A stretch of DNA of 64,000 nucleotides from Lineus longissimus. Its lineage: Eukaryota > Nemertea > Pilidiophora > Heteronemertea > Lineidae. Positions 53,422 through 63,538 of this stretch are shown here, in pieces. The notes under the pieces are model-generated. The model made no database searches. It was not told where the DNA came from and saw nothing but the letters and a program-made list of their open reading frames with translations. The stretch lies in NCBI RefSeq assembly GCF_910592395.1, contig NC_088321.1:2916001-2980000 (forward strand), read 5' to 3'. The position numbers and the translations under genes are program-made. Each line of letters starts with the position of its first letter. Within the stretch, counting starts at the first letter, position 1.

Positions 53422-53509
53422 GTCAACTCTTAGTGTGTGTATTATTAAAGATCAATTATACAATAACCATCCTCCTCATTTCATATAAGATCGACAAAAT
53501 AATACAACA
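53422..53509 (+). repeat. Second part of the Gypsy-2 3' LTR
   Basis: Matches 32752-32848 of the 5' LTR (GTGTGTGTA, ATATAAGATCGAC, AATACAACA end). The next bases, AACAA (53510-53514), equal the 5 bp before the 5' LTR. Confidence 0.65.
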
Positions 53510-53514
53510 AACAA

Positions 53515-54060
53515 CTCTACTCAAGCGAAATTGCGTTTACTAAGAAGCAACACAGACAACAAATGAACAAAGCGAAAAAAACAGACGACGGGGCGAGGGA
53601 AAAGAAAATAAGGACGAAAGCTATGGAAACCCCAACAAAACACTAAGGTGAGTGAAACAAGTGTTATAGCTAAATTATAGCAAACGTCAGAAATGAAACT
53701 CGACAACACTAAATGAATATACAGGCATGACAAACAGCAAAACTAATTAAAGTCAAAATCTTCCTCTACTCGCTGAAGCACGAGCTGTGGATGGCCAACA
53801 ATCTACTAAAAAGTGAAAGGATAGTATGTAATGTTTGTGTAGACATGTAGTTTTTTTCTTCTTATTTTGCACTACATGTATACTTGGAGTCAAAATTGTC
53901 CTTTTCGCTGATGCATTAAAGCTGGCCATTGCCACATACTAAAGTGAAAGGGTAGTCCGTGTATACAGCTAGTTACTTTCATTTTGCAGACAGGTGATGC
54001 ACTCTTGCTGGAAAGGGTTATATATATTGCATGAAGTGATTCATACATGTAGCAATCTTC
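53515..54060. other. No gene recognised
   Basis: No coding or RNA gene signal beyond short frames. Confidence 0.4.
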
Positions 54061-54345
54061 CCATTCTTTGCATTAGAAAGTGATGTCAACGAGGAGCCTA
54101 AACCACCGGAGCCAGCAAAACGCCGAAAGACAACCAGTGGTCATGGGCAGACTATTGATTTCATGCAGAAAACTGAGACCATGACTTAGGGAAAGAGAAG
54201 TACAGTTGAATAAAAAGCACTTCGAACACGAGGAAATGAATTCAAGTTAAAACGGGAGGAGTGGCTTTGACGAATGGACCCTAAAAGGGAGTAAAACAAC
54301 TTTTGTTGCTCTATGATGAAAAAAGTTCGTTATGGACAAATAGGC
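54061..54345 (+). pseudogene. Decayed coding segment, charged helical C-terminus of an unknown protein
   Basis: After a good acceptor-like stretch (CCCATTCTTTGCATTAG, ending about 54077) a plus frame reads SDVNEEPKPPEPAKRRK..SGHGQTIDFMQKTE. Then, across stops and frameshifts, it gives a Lys/Glu-rich helix (FKLKREEWL). This style is seen at the C-terminus of Myb/SANT-like proteins carried by some DNA transposons, but no domain is secure. Confidence 0.3.
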
Positions 54346-55856
54346 TGATTTGCCCCCCCCCCCCCCCGCGGTCAATTCTTTCAAAGTAGACCAGGTCATC
54401 GCTTTAAGGGCTTGTTCAAGCTAGAAATTACACTGATCTCCCATTGATGATCAATGCACATTTTCTTGCTGGAAACTGCAACATCTGATCAGACAACTCC
54501 TCGACATCGTTCGGAATCAAAAGTAGGCAGCAGTCTGTTTCGTCACCCTCTATTGAAAATCTACTGAAACGATGTTGTTTCCGGCAAGGTAGCCAGGTTT
54601 TCTCACAAAGTGGATGAGTGTCTGGATGAGGATGTTGCCCAACCCTGTGGTTGATTACATCTTTGAATGTAGAATGACTGAATTTGCAATCGGTGTATGC
54701 GAACTTGTTATACGTGGATGGAATGACCGAAATACAAAATAAGGGAAAATATAGTTGTCAATGATTTAGTTTTGTAAATATTTCCGAATGTGGAGCCTCA
54801 GGGGAAAGAGATTTAGCCAAACAGATTTGCAAATTTTGCAGGCTGTGGCGTCAAAAACACCATCGTGCAATAATAATTCTATCACTACAAGTGTAACCAT
54901 AGCGGACAGTCATGACAGTGCACACAGGTACCATCGTGGACAGTTTGCCTGTGGCTGACGATTTGGACTTTATGATATTAGTTTTAGATTCAGTTTGAAA
55001 TTTCGATATTTGATTAATTGGTATCAAGTCTGTGTTTTATAAATGAACAATAAAGCATTTACTTCCGGGATCCTTGAGAATAAGATTGTCCGGGCAATAC
55101 GCTTGAGTTAAATACATACATAGAGCCTAATTGGATCGGTCAGATCATGGAAGTTTGTGTTGGATTGAGGAATTCTTATGGTGCGTGGGTGGAGAGAAAT
55201 TGTATATTGCCATAGTAATGAAAGACAAACTCTATCAATTGTGTTGCTAGGCTTGGCGGCACATCGTAAAAAATGCTTTGGACTTTCCTTCTGCTGCCTC
55301 TTGTGTAGGCGGATAACTTCCGTTCTAAGTAATAAGTAATTTTCTGTAATCTTTACCGATGAGCAATTGTACGATCGTAACCCCTTGGTGGTCCTGAACG
55401 GAAGAGGACCTGGTCTCTCCGAATCTCGCCCACTCACGCCCACGCTTCGCATCAAACAGGAATCTCGATTTGAAGTATTCAGTGTAAAGGTAGATTCTGA
55501 AGTGTAAGGATCTCACTTCTTCATTCAAGTGTCGGAAACCGGAATAGAGCTCGGAACAGCAGAAAATTTCATCTGTCTTCATGTTAACAGGATGCAACAC
55601 AGCCTTTGACTAAACAAAGGTCCCAAGGATGGTTTTCGCCGTTAGAAAAGAGTCTACATCACAGGTAACTGGCTTACTGGACTTTGCGCAACGAAACGAA
55701 ACGAGCGAAATGGGGGAGCGACCATTATGTTTTACCCCGGTACGTCAAGTTCGATACATGGTGTCAGTCACCAGTGAGTGATGACCCACATCCACCCAGG
55801 CAGCTGAGACACATGTCTTGTTGGACATGCCTACCGATTTTTACTAAATATGAAAC
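54346..55856. other. No gene recognised
   Basis: Includes a poly-C run at about 54353-54367. Open frames at 55108-55600 on the minus strand resemble nothing known. Confidence 0.4.
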
Positions 55857-57249
55857 GGCCAGGGGCCATTGTGCTCACCGTAAGTATTTTTAGTAGACAG
55901 TTACAGAAAGTGCTACAGTAGAAATCAGACCCTACATAGAAATCTTTCCCTCCTAATTGAATTGAAACAACAGTAGTAGCACAACATATTTATGAATGGT
56001 CTCCAACTATACTTATAGGGTGCCTTTCGTGCACAAATCTAGTGGCATCTTTGAAATAATTTTCAAAAAAATCCAAGAAGTAATGGTCACATCGTACAAG
56101 TTTTCCACCCAATGGTGGAGAGTGAATCATAAGCATTATTCGTACTTACTGGTACTTGCAACTGCCACTTTTGGCTGGAGCCTAAATTTGGAATATTACC
56201 TATGAGCTGCAATAACATTTTTGAAAGGAATGACAAATCAGATACCCACCCCTTCCTATGATCATGTAGGCCTCTCATAATTTATACATGCATCTGTGAC
56301 CATTTTCAGAGCCGGCCCTGGCCAAGTGGTGAATCCGAGACTTGTGGTTCCAAGCTTGTAGAGTCTAGGTGAAAATGATAGTGAAGAAACGTGCCACTCC
56401 ATGACAATGGTGAATATATTTTTAACTTTGACCTCAGTGACCCTGACAGGTAGGTCAAATAACAAACCAGGGTGATATGTGATGTAGACACATCCACCTG
56501 ACCATAACAATTTCATCACTCGTTACACTACAGTAATCGGCAAAAAACGATGGCCGCCTAATTAAATCTATGGCACCAAATAAATCAAAAAATGAAGAAA
56601 ATGTAAGATAGAACTCAGAAAAGAAAAAAGGAAAAGATGAAAAATAAAAATATTTTTGGCTGTCCTTGACCGGGGTTTGAACTCACGACCTTTGGATTGC
56701 CACAATACGAGGAAAAACACACAAAACATGCAATTTCGGCCATATTTGAATTCCGATCTTGCTGAAACTTGGCATACAAATAGTGGCTTCTTAGATGCAT
56801 CATTACACAAAATTAAAACTCTTTACATTGAACAACGACAAAACGTACCAAGAACGGTAAAGTTTTCAACTTTGACCTCTGTGAACTTGAAAGGTGGGTC
56901 AAATCAAAAACCCGTAAGATATGTGATGTATCCTTGCTAGGAGTACCTACCATGAAACTTTTATCAAAAACAAATCAGTAATAAGCGAGAAATCACACTT
57001 TTTGAGTTTTGAGTTTGGGCCCCCTGGTGGCCAAGTCAATAATCAGACCGAACCAAAATTCAGTGTAAAAGGTCAACTGACCTAGGGGGTAATTTGTTCA
57101 AAGTTTCAAGTTCATAACTGTTGCGGTTGAGAAATGTGCCATAGTTACACTCAAATGGCAAATTTACGCCATTTGACCTCTGCGACCTTAAAAAGTAGGT
57201 CAAATCCGAAAAATCGTGCAACATCTGAGGTAACCTTGCTAGGGGTCCC
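55857..57249. repeat. Second member of the dispersed repeat family at 1.8-2.5 kb
   Basis: Opens with CCAGGGGCCATTGTGCTCACC and contains at least two units with the same phrases as 1780-2400: 'tccttgctaggagtacctacca', 'cccctggtggccaagtc', 'caaagtttcaagttcata' and 'gtgccatagttacactcaaa'. The BEL element inserted within it at 57250. Confidence 0.65.
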
Positions 57250-57860
57250 TGGTGCGGGTATGGCTTCAGACAGGATCAGGAAATAAACCAAGAGCCGAGT
57301 AACTTTTGATAAATCTTTGTTGTTGAATCATCAAATTGAATTGTTTCTGGAAATACAAGAATGCAAATGGTCTTACAAAAATGTCTTCACTTAACACTGA
57401 GAAATCAATACGCTGCTGTGAGATCACCCAGGAGACGTCCTCCACATACATTAGTACACCTACAATGCACTGCCTGTACACGGACACATGCACCGAAGTG
57501 CGCTCGCAACAGCCTGACAGAGCACAAACAGCGACCAATACAGGCCCAAATTCTCGGGTCCACAGCTTACAACGATTACTCAAATGGGGCATGGGAGATC
57601 TATACATCATCATTTACCTCGTTTATAAATGCTCTTGGCCTAAACATGAGCACGAAAGGGAGAAACTCCCACGAAAAAGACGAAAGGTCCGCAAGGACAT
57701 TTCTCAAAGATACAAAAAAGGCGAAAGCGCTGACGTCACAACTCCGGAGCGGAAAAGAGGGCGCATCTCAAACTAACGCGCGCGAAATTCAAATTGGCCG
57801 TAAAACAATCACACGCGGAACTCGCGATTTAAACATTGGGTTTCAATAACATTCAAAACA
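57250..57860 (-). repeat. 3' LTR of the BEL element
   Basis: 611 bp, TGGTGCGGG...TTCAAAACA on the plus strand (TG...CA). A TATA-like TTTATAAA lies at about 57622-57629 in minus orientation. The apparent 115-codon frame inside (57266-57613) is repeated exactly at 63555-63902 and is not a gene. Confidence 0.9.
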
Positions 57861-57922
57861 TCCTCCGGGCGCCAAGGACGCGATAAAGCGCGGACGCATA
57901 ATTTAGTCAGAATTTCAGTCAT

Positions 57923-60900
57923 CTAACACGCCTCACTCCCGTCGTCTCTGTCCCCATCACCAGTCTCATGGTCAGAGTCAACGTCTTCAACAGCGGAAGA
58001 AACATCATCATCGGGCTCCAGGACTGGCACACACCTCTGGACAGACCTTGTCCTGAACCCAGATTTCACCTTGACCTTCACATTCCTGACCTCCCCATCA
58101 TCCCCTGGGTAGGTCTCCTCGATTCGGCCTAATTCCCACTGACCACGCACTGCACTGGGATCGACAAGCAGGACAACATCACCGGGACGCACCTTACGCC
58201 CCTTGGCGAGCCACTTGGACCTTTTCTGTAAGGTGGGTAGGTATTCCCGAATGAACCTCAACCAGAACTGGTTGACCAAAGCCTGGGCAAACTCGAATCT
58301 CTTGTGGAGATTTTTGGTGACTGCAAACGGTCCCTGAGGAGTCTCGGCTGACGCCCTACCAAGAAGAAAGTGATTAGGAGTCAGGGGTTGCAAGTCGTTT
58401 GGGTCATTTGAACTGTAACCCAGCGGCCTAGAATTGACCAAGTTCTGAACTTCTGCGAACACAGTACTCATCTCGTTCCAAGTTAGATTCTGAGGACCAA
58501 CCACTAACTTCAGACCTTTCTTGACCAACTTGATGAGTGATTCATAAAACCCACCCTGGTTGGGACTCAGCGGGGTGATGAAACGCCACTTCACCTTGTG
58601 GAGGGCAGCAAAACCCTCGAATTGCTTACGCCCCTCCTCCACAAGTTTTTTTAACTCTTTCTCGGTGCTGACAAATGAACTTCCATTATCAGAAATAATG
58701 GTTGAAGGCCACCCATGATGGGAGACAAACCTTCTCAATGCATGAAGGAAGGCTTGGGTGGACAGGTTTTCCACAATCTCAAGGTGAATCGCTCTGACAG
58801 TAGCACAGGTGAAGATAGCCCCCCAGGCCTTTGTCACCTTATTACGCCCACACTTCAAGAGAAAGGGACCAAACAGGTCCAAGCCAGTTGTACTGTAGAC
58901 AGGAGCAAACAACTGAAGACGTTCCAAAGGAAGGTCTGCCATCCAAGGGACCAGGGGAGATTTCCTACACTTCCTGCAGACAACACAGTCTCGAACTATC
59001 AGACGTGCCATGGTCCGACCCTTCACAAACCAATACTTGCGGCGACTATGACACAGTGTACTCTCACACCCACAATGACCATTCTTCCAATGGACATCTC
59101 TCATCAACAACTTGGAAATGTGGTTCAAAGAGGGAAGGAGAAAGGGATGGTTTTCATCATAGGACAGAGGGGACTTGCGAAGACGACCCCCAACCCTGAG
59201 CATTCCCTCACTGTCTCGAAAGGGGGCGAGGTCCTTGCAGCGTGTATGCCAGTCAGTCAACTCCTCCTGGGCAGTAGAGATCCAGTATTTCTCAGCTTTC
59301 TCGCGTTCCCCCGGTTCGAGCTCTCCAGTCTTTCCATCTTCTTTCTTGACGTTGGCCTTGAGATTCCCAATGAAGCGAAGACAAAGGGCTGTCACCGTGA
59401 TGAGTCTGGGCCAACTCGAATAGGCGTAGCTCTTGATCGGTGGGACAATCTTCACAACCGCTGAAGACATCTTGGGAAATTCTCGGTCTGGTTTCTTCTC
59501 GCTATCCACATCAGCTAACTTCAGTGATGTCTGGTCTGGCCAATGCATCTCTCCCCTTTTCAGGAAATCCGGTCCTTCAATCCAACGACCTGTCATCTCA
59601 TCTGGCCTGAGTCCTCTGGTAAGATCATCTGCTGGATTTAGGGCTGTGGGCACATACTTCCATAACGAGGGATCCCAGGTGGACTGAATCTCAGCAACGC
59701 GTACGCCAACAAATTGTTTCAAAGAGAGCGACTCAGACTTCACCCAATGAAGAACTATCTGAGAATCAGACCACAAATGAACATCAGGCTTGGTGCGCAA
59801 CTCAGTATGGATGGTCTTGGCAAGACGGGAACCAATGAGAGCCGCCATCAACTCAAGGCGCGGCACCGTAGTCTGGTGTAGCGGGGCCACCCTTGCCTTT
59901 GACGAGTACAGACGGACACTAATGCCATCTGGCATTGGCCACAACATGTAGCCGCAGGCACCATATGCATGGAGGCTGGCGTCAACAAACACATGAAGTT
60001 GGGGTTGTCCCAACGCGTCTACAGGCTTGACAGACCTGGGGATGACAACAGACGTTTCTAGCCGCTTGAAATCCGCGAAAATCTTGCTCCACCTCTTTAC
60101 CTGGTCCGGTGGTAGATTGGTGTCCCAACCAAGTTCCTTGATTCTCCAGATATCTTGCATAGCAATCTTGGCTGTGACCGTGACAGGGGTCGCCAGACCA
60201 AGAGGATCAAACAGGGTAGACATGTATGACAGCACCAACCTCTTCGTCAGAGACTCAGAAGGGGGGTCCTTGACCCGGAAATGAATCATATCAGACTTAT
60301 GATTCCAGGAGACACCAAGAGTCTTGACGCTATCACCACCACCTCCGAAGTCAACAGACTCACCAACACATGCCTCAGACTTCTGACTCATTGACTCCCT
60401 ACCAGCCAAGTTACTATACCAGATCTTGATTCCAAACTTCCCAGTGTCCAGGATCTCGTCCAGATCACCCATCCTGCCCTTGGCCTGGCTCGTCTGTTCG
60501 CACGAATGGATCAAATCATCCATATACCGGTCTCGCTTCAGGATCTGGGCTGCATCGGGGTGGGATGTCTCGTGGCGTTCCGCGATCTTCAGCATCACCA
60601 GGCTTGCCATATCAGGGGAAGACTTGTCACCAAAGGCCACCCTGGTAAGTTTGTAGATCTCTGGCTCTCTCGTGTCATCTAGATTCCTCCATAGGAAACG
60701 ATGAACTTCGGTGTCTTCAGGTTTTAGTCTTATCTGCAAGAACATTTTGGAGATATCCCCCACAATAGCGATCAAGTCCTCACGGAACCTGAGCAGCACC
60801 CCCAACAAATTGCCAATCAAGTTGGGTCCCTTGTAAAGGAAGGAATTCAGGGAGACACCTTGGAACCTAGACGCTGGATCAAAGACAATCCTCAGTGGGG

Positions 60901-63499
60901 TGCTGGGCTTATCAGGACGGTACACCCCATGGTGTGGAAGGTAATATAACGGTCTCTTGTCAGTCTCTCGGGGCCCTGCCTTGACAGCCCAACCCTTGTC
61001 AAGGTATTCTTGCACAGCATGATTGTACAAAGAGGCTTTGTCAGAGTCTCGGGACAAGCTCTTCTCAAGGGAGTACAGTCTTTTCTCAGCAAGACTGTAG
61101 TTGTCAGGCAAGAGACAAGGATCTCTTCTCCAAGGCAGACCGATCATGTAGCGATCGCCATCATGGCTGACAGAGCTTTCCAGAAGCTCCAGAGCCTTAC
61201 GGTCTTCTGATGACATGGGCTCAATGGGACAAGAACAGCTTGGGGCTCTAACTCCCAACACTTCAAGATCATACAGGTCGGACATAGACGGGGCAAGTTT
61301 TCTGACAAGATTGACTGACACCCGCTTAGGAGCCTTTCCTTCAGCCCCTATGACATACCATCCAAGTGGGACTCGTTTTGCAACAGGTTCAAAATCCAAG
61401 CCTCGCCTAACTTCCTCTTCAGAGTGTAGGTGACTATACTGAACCCCCAGGATGAGATCAATTGGACCCCCAGGATGAGACAAGTCCAGATCACTGAGAT
61501 GGGAGAAAGAGCACAAATAGTCCTCATTCAAGGGAGGAACCCCGGATACAGTGCAATCCATCTCATGGGCCTCGACCAGATGCTCTTCTCCCCCATCCAA
61601 GTGGGAAAGCCAGAATTTCAATCTACGACTGTTCTGTTGACTATGTGGGGAACCACCAACCACCAAAACCTCAACAGGCTCAATTCTACCTTGTAGGCCT
61701 AATCCCTTAGCAAAATCACTCCGCACAATATTGGTGGTCGACCCTGAATCCAGCAAAACATTGCCCTCCTTCACCCTGCCATTCTCAGACCTGAACAAAA
61801 CTCTAACCACAGGCAAGATGCCACCTTTGTCAAGAGCAGCCTTGGCGACACCAACAGTAGGCCTGGAAGAATCTGTAGCAGGAGGATCTGGCCGAGGACC
61901 GGGAGGTGGGGAATCTACATGAAGCAAGACATGATGCCACCTAGTGCAGCCACCTTTCCCACACTTTCTCTTCCCCCTACAATCCTGTGAACGATGGCCC
62001 TTGATGAGGCAGGAATAACACAGGTTATGAGTCTTAGCAAGATTCTGACGCTCAGAGATTGAATTGCTGACAAAGGTGGGGCACTCGGGAACCTTGTGTG
62101 GCTCCGAGCAAATATAGCATTCTAAAACTTTGTCCCTCACTGCCTGTGCAGCAAAGGAGCGCCTGTCATGCTTACCACTGCCACTATTGCCACTGTTGCT
62201 ACCATAATTACCCTTGGTCTCTGTCGAGCGTAGGTCACCGAAATCTGGGTCGCATTTTGCCCGGACTTTCTTGCGCAGGAATTCAGACAGGTCCAAGATG
62301 GTCGGCGCACGCGTGGGGTCTCTTTCACGGATTCTGGCAACTGCGTCTTGCCACCGGTCAATCAAGTAGTCTGGGAGGCGCTGGACGACAAGGCGAAGAG
62401 TTGTGACGGCATTCACATCGGCAAAGTACTGTAGTCGCTGTAAACCTGCAATAACATTGATAACATCAATAGAGTAATCACGAAGAGAGTCCTTGGAATT
62501 GTCTATTTTCTTGCCCTTGATGATCTTATCAATAAAAGCACGAGCAATTACGCTGCGTGCCCCAAATTGATCCTTAAGCTGTTTCAAGGCTGTGGCATAC
62601 ATGACACCCGAGCAGCCAAGGCCTGCTATCAGACGCTCGGCATCACCGGACAGGTGCATCCTTAATTGGGCAAGTCGGGCATCATCCTTCAGGTGAGGCT
62701 TATCATGAATGTGTAGCTTAAAGCTGTCCATAAAGTCAACGTAATCGACAGGTTTACCACTGAACGACTTCAACTTTAGGGTTGGGATGTCCCGACCGGC
62801 TTCGATCCGATATAATGCCGCGGCGACGGTCAAGTCCACAGAACTACTTGGCAGGACGGTTTCACGAAACTCCACCAACTCGTCGATCCATGAGTCGAAG
62901 GCTGGAACCGGATCCACCGATGTGGCGAAGACGGGAGACGGCATCGAGGACACTGTCGAACTCATTATCAGAGGGTGGTGAGCCAACGATATCGGCACAC
63001 TGGAGGTCGGCAACGTAGCAGGAGTCAGTGTGCTACCAGCACCACGAGGCATGGCGGCAGAGACAGGAAGCCCCAGGGTGGGCACGGAAGTCGAAGTTGC
63101 AGGACTCGATGATGTTACTGCCGCTGCACCGAAACTAGTAACAGTACCTGTGCTGGTCCCTGCTACAGGTGCAGAGGTCAACGTTGGAGCAGTCTTCGGC
63201 TTTTCTTTCTTCTTTCGATGTTCAGAGGCTTCGTCAAGGAAGTTGTAATAGGAGTCGATAAGATCTGCCTCCCAATGAATGAAATTGCCTGCGTCAGTGG
63301 ATGTCTCATCCACCAGTGATATCATTGAGGTATTGATATCGCATGCCTCACGAAAATCTTTTCCTAAGGCATCCAGTTCATTTTCCAGGCGTAGTAACGT
63401 CACGGTGTCGTTGTTAATAGCCTCTTTTAACCGATTGATGGTGCGGGTGCACCGTCCTCTCAACGACTTTCTCTTTGTCTTGAGCTCCTCGAGAGCCAT
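57923..63499 (-). CDS. gag-pol: BEL/Pao Gag-Pol polyprotein
   Basis: About 1,858 codons without a stop. The first ATG after the LTR is at 63499 (MALEELKTKRK); 27 upstream in-frame codons start inside the LTR and are unlikely to be used. In order: a helical N-terminus; a gag domain of the DUF1759 type (LKSFSGKPVDYVDFMDSF); two Cys/His knuckles near 465-520; aspartic protease LLDSGS near 584 (DSG as usual for BEL); RT with YMDDL near 991; RNase H FVDAS near 1171 with RLELMAA and WSDSQ; integrase with a zinc segment, Asp near 1543 (GLDLFGPF), Asp near 1603 (ISDNGSSF) and Glu near 1651 (GGFYESL), then a basic tail ending in an acidic run. All catalytic residues are in place. One polyprotein with no internal frameshift is normal for the family. 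Confidence 0.95.
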   Translation of the reverse strand: MALEELKTKRKSLRGRCTRTINRLKEAINNDTVTLLRLENELDALGKDFREACDINTSMISLVDETSTDAGNFIHWEADLIDSYYNFLDEASEHRKKKEKPKTAPTLTSAPVAGTSTGTVTSFGAAAVTSSSPATSTSVPTLGLPVSAAMPRGAGSTLTPATLPTSSVPISLAHHPLIMSSTVSSMPSPVFATSVDPVPAFDSWIDELVEFRETVLPSSSVDLTVAAALYRIEAGRDIPTLKLKSFSGKPVDYVDFMDSFKLHIHDKPHLKDDARLAQLRMHLSGDAERLIAGLGCSGVMYATALKQLKDQFGARSVIARAFIDKIIKGKKIDNSKDSLRDYSIDVINVIAGLQRLQYFADVNAVTTLRLVVQRLPDYLIDRWQDAVARIRERDPTRAPTILDLSEFLRKKVRAKCDPDFGDLRSTETKGNYGSNSGNSGSGKHDRRSFAAQAVRDKVLECYICSEPHKVPECPTFVSNSISERQNLAKTHNLCYSCLIKGHRSQDCRGKRKCGKGGCTRWHHVLLHVDSPPPGPRPDPPATDSSRPTVGVAKAALDKGGILPVVRVLFRSENGRVKEGNVLLDSGSTTNIVRSDFAKGLGLQGRIEPVEVLVVGGSPHSQQNSRRLKFWLSHLDGGEEHLVEAHEMDCTVSGVPPLNEDYLCSFSHLSDLDLSHPGGPIDLILGVQYSHLHSEEEVRRGLDFEPVAKRVPLGWYVIGAEGKAPKRVSVNLVRKLAPSMSDLYDLEVLGVRAPSCSCPIEPMSSEDRKALELLESSVSHDGDRYMIGLPWRRDPCLLPDNYSLAEKRLYSLEKSLSRDSDKASLYNHAVQEYLDKGWAVKAGPRETDKRPLYYLPHHGVYRPDKPSTPLRIVFDPASRFQGVSLNSFLYKGPNLIGNLLGVLLRFREDLIAIVGDISKMFLQIRLKPEDTEVHRFLWRNLDDTREPEIYKLTRVAFGDKSSPDMASLVMLKIAERHETSHPDAAQILKRDRYMDDLIHSCEQTSQAKGRMGDLDEILDTGKFGIKIWYSNLAGRESMSQKSEACVGESVDFGGGGDSVKTLGVSWNHKSDMIHFRVKDPPSESLTKRLVLSYMSTLFDPLGLATPVTVTAKIAMQDIWRIKELGWDTNLPPDQVKRWSKIFADFKRLETSVVIPRSVKPVDALGQPQLHVFVDASLHAYGACGYMLWPMPDGISVRLYSSKARVAPLHQTTVPRLELMAALIGSRLAKTIHTELRTKPDVHLWSDSQIVLHWVKSESLSLKQFVGVRVAEIQSTWDPSLWKYVPTALNPADDLTRGLRPDEMTGRWIEGPDFLKRGEMHWPDQTSLKLADVDSEKKPDREFPKMSSAVVKIVPPIKSYAYSSWPRLITVTALCLRFIGNLKANVKKEDGKTGELEPGEREKAEKYWISTAQEELTDWHTRCKDLAPFRDSEGMLRVGGRLRKSPLSYDENHPFLLPSLNHISKLLMRDVHWKNGHCGCESTLCHSRRKYWFVKGRTMARLIVRDCVVCRKCRKSPLVPWMADLPLERLQLFAPVYSTTGLDLFGPFLLKCGRNKVTKAWGAIFTCATVRAIHLEIVENLSTQAFLHALRRFVSHHGWPSTIISDNGSSFVSTEKELKKLVEEGRKQFEGFAALHKVKWRFITPLSPNQGGFYESLIKLVKKGLKLVVGPQNLTWNEMSTVFAEVQNLVNSRPLGYSSNDPNDLQPLTPNHFLLGRASAETPQGPFAVTKNLHKRFEFAQALVNQFWLRFIREYLPTLQKRSKWLAKGRKVRPGDVVLLVDPSAVRGQWELGRIEETYPGDDGEVRNVKVKVKSGFRTRSVQRCVPVLEPDDDVSSAVEDVDSDHETGDGDRDDGSEAC

Positions 63500-63538
63500 C
63501 TCACCAGTCGGGTCGTAGACGTACAAAACGAGAAACTG

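Larger units (their letters stand above)
32637..53509 (+). mobile_element. Old Ty3/Gypsy element enlarged by nested insertions ('Gypsy-2')
   Basis: The 5' LTR is 32637-32848. Broken gag-pol runs 33420-36162 and resumes at 38267-38890. A polypurine-like GAAGGGGATT precedes the 3' LTR start at 39267. The first part of the 3' LTR (39267-39398) matches the 5' LTR start, and the second part is at about 53422-53509. AACAA flanks both outer ends (32632-32636 and 53510-53514). Without the insertions (36163-38266 and about 39399-53421) the element would be about 4.7 kb. Many stops and frameshifts show it is long dead. The A/C-rich TSD is weak alone; the combination is persuasive. Confidence 0.65.

Noticed and set aside
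57266-57613. 115-codon frame repeated exactly at 63555-63902
   Set aside because: Both lie within the LTRs; the identity only reflects LTR identity.
58715-59464. 249-codon plus-strand frame inside the BEL element
   Set aside because: Antisense shadow of the integrase region; no domain of its own.
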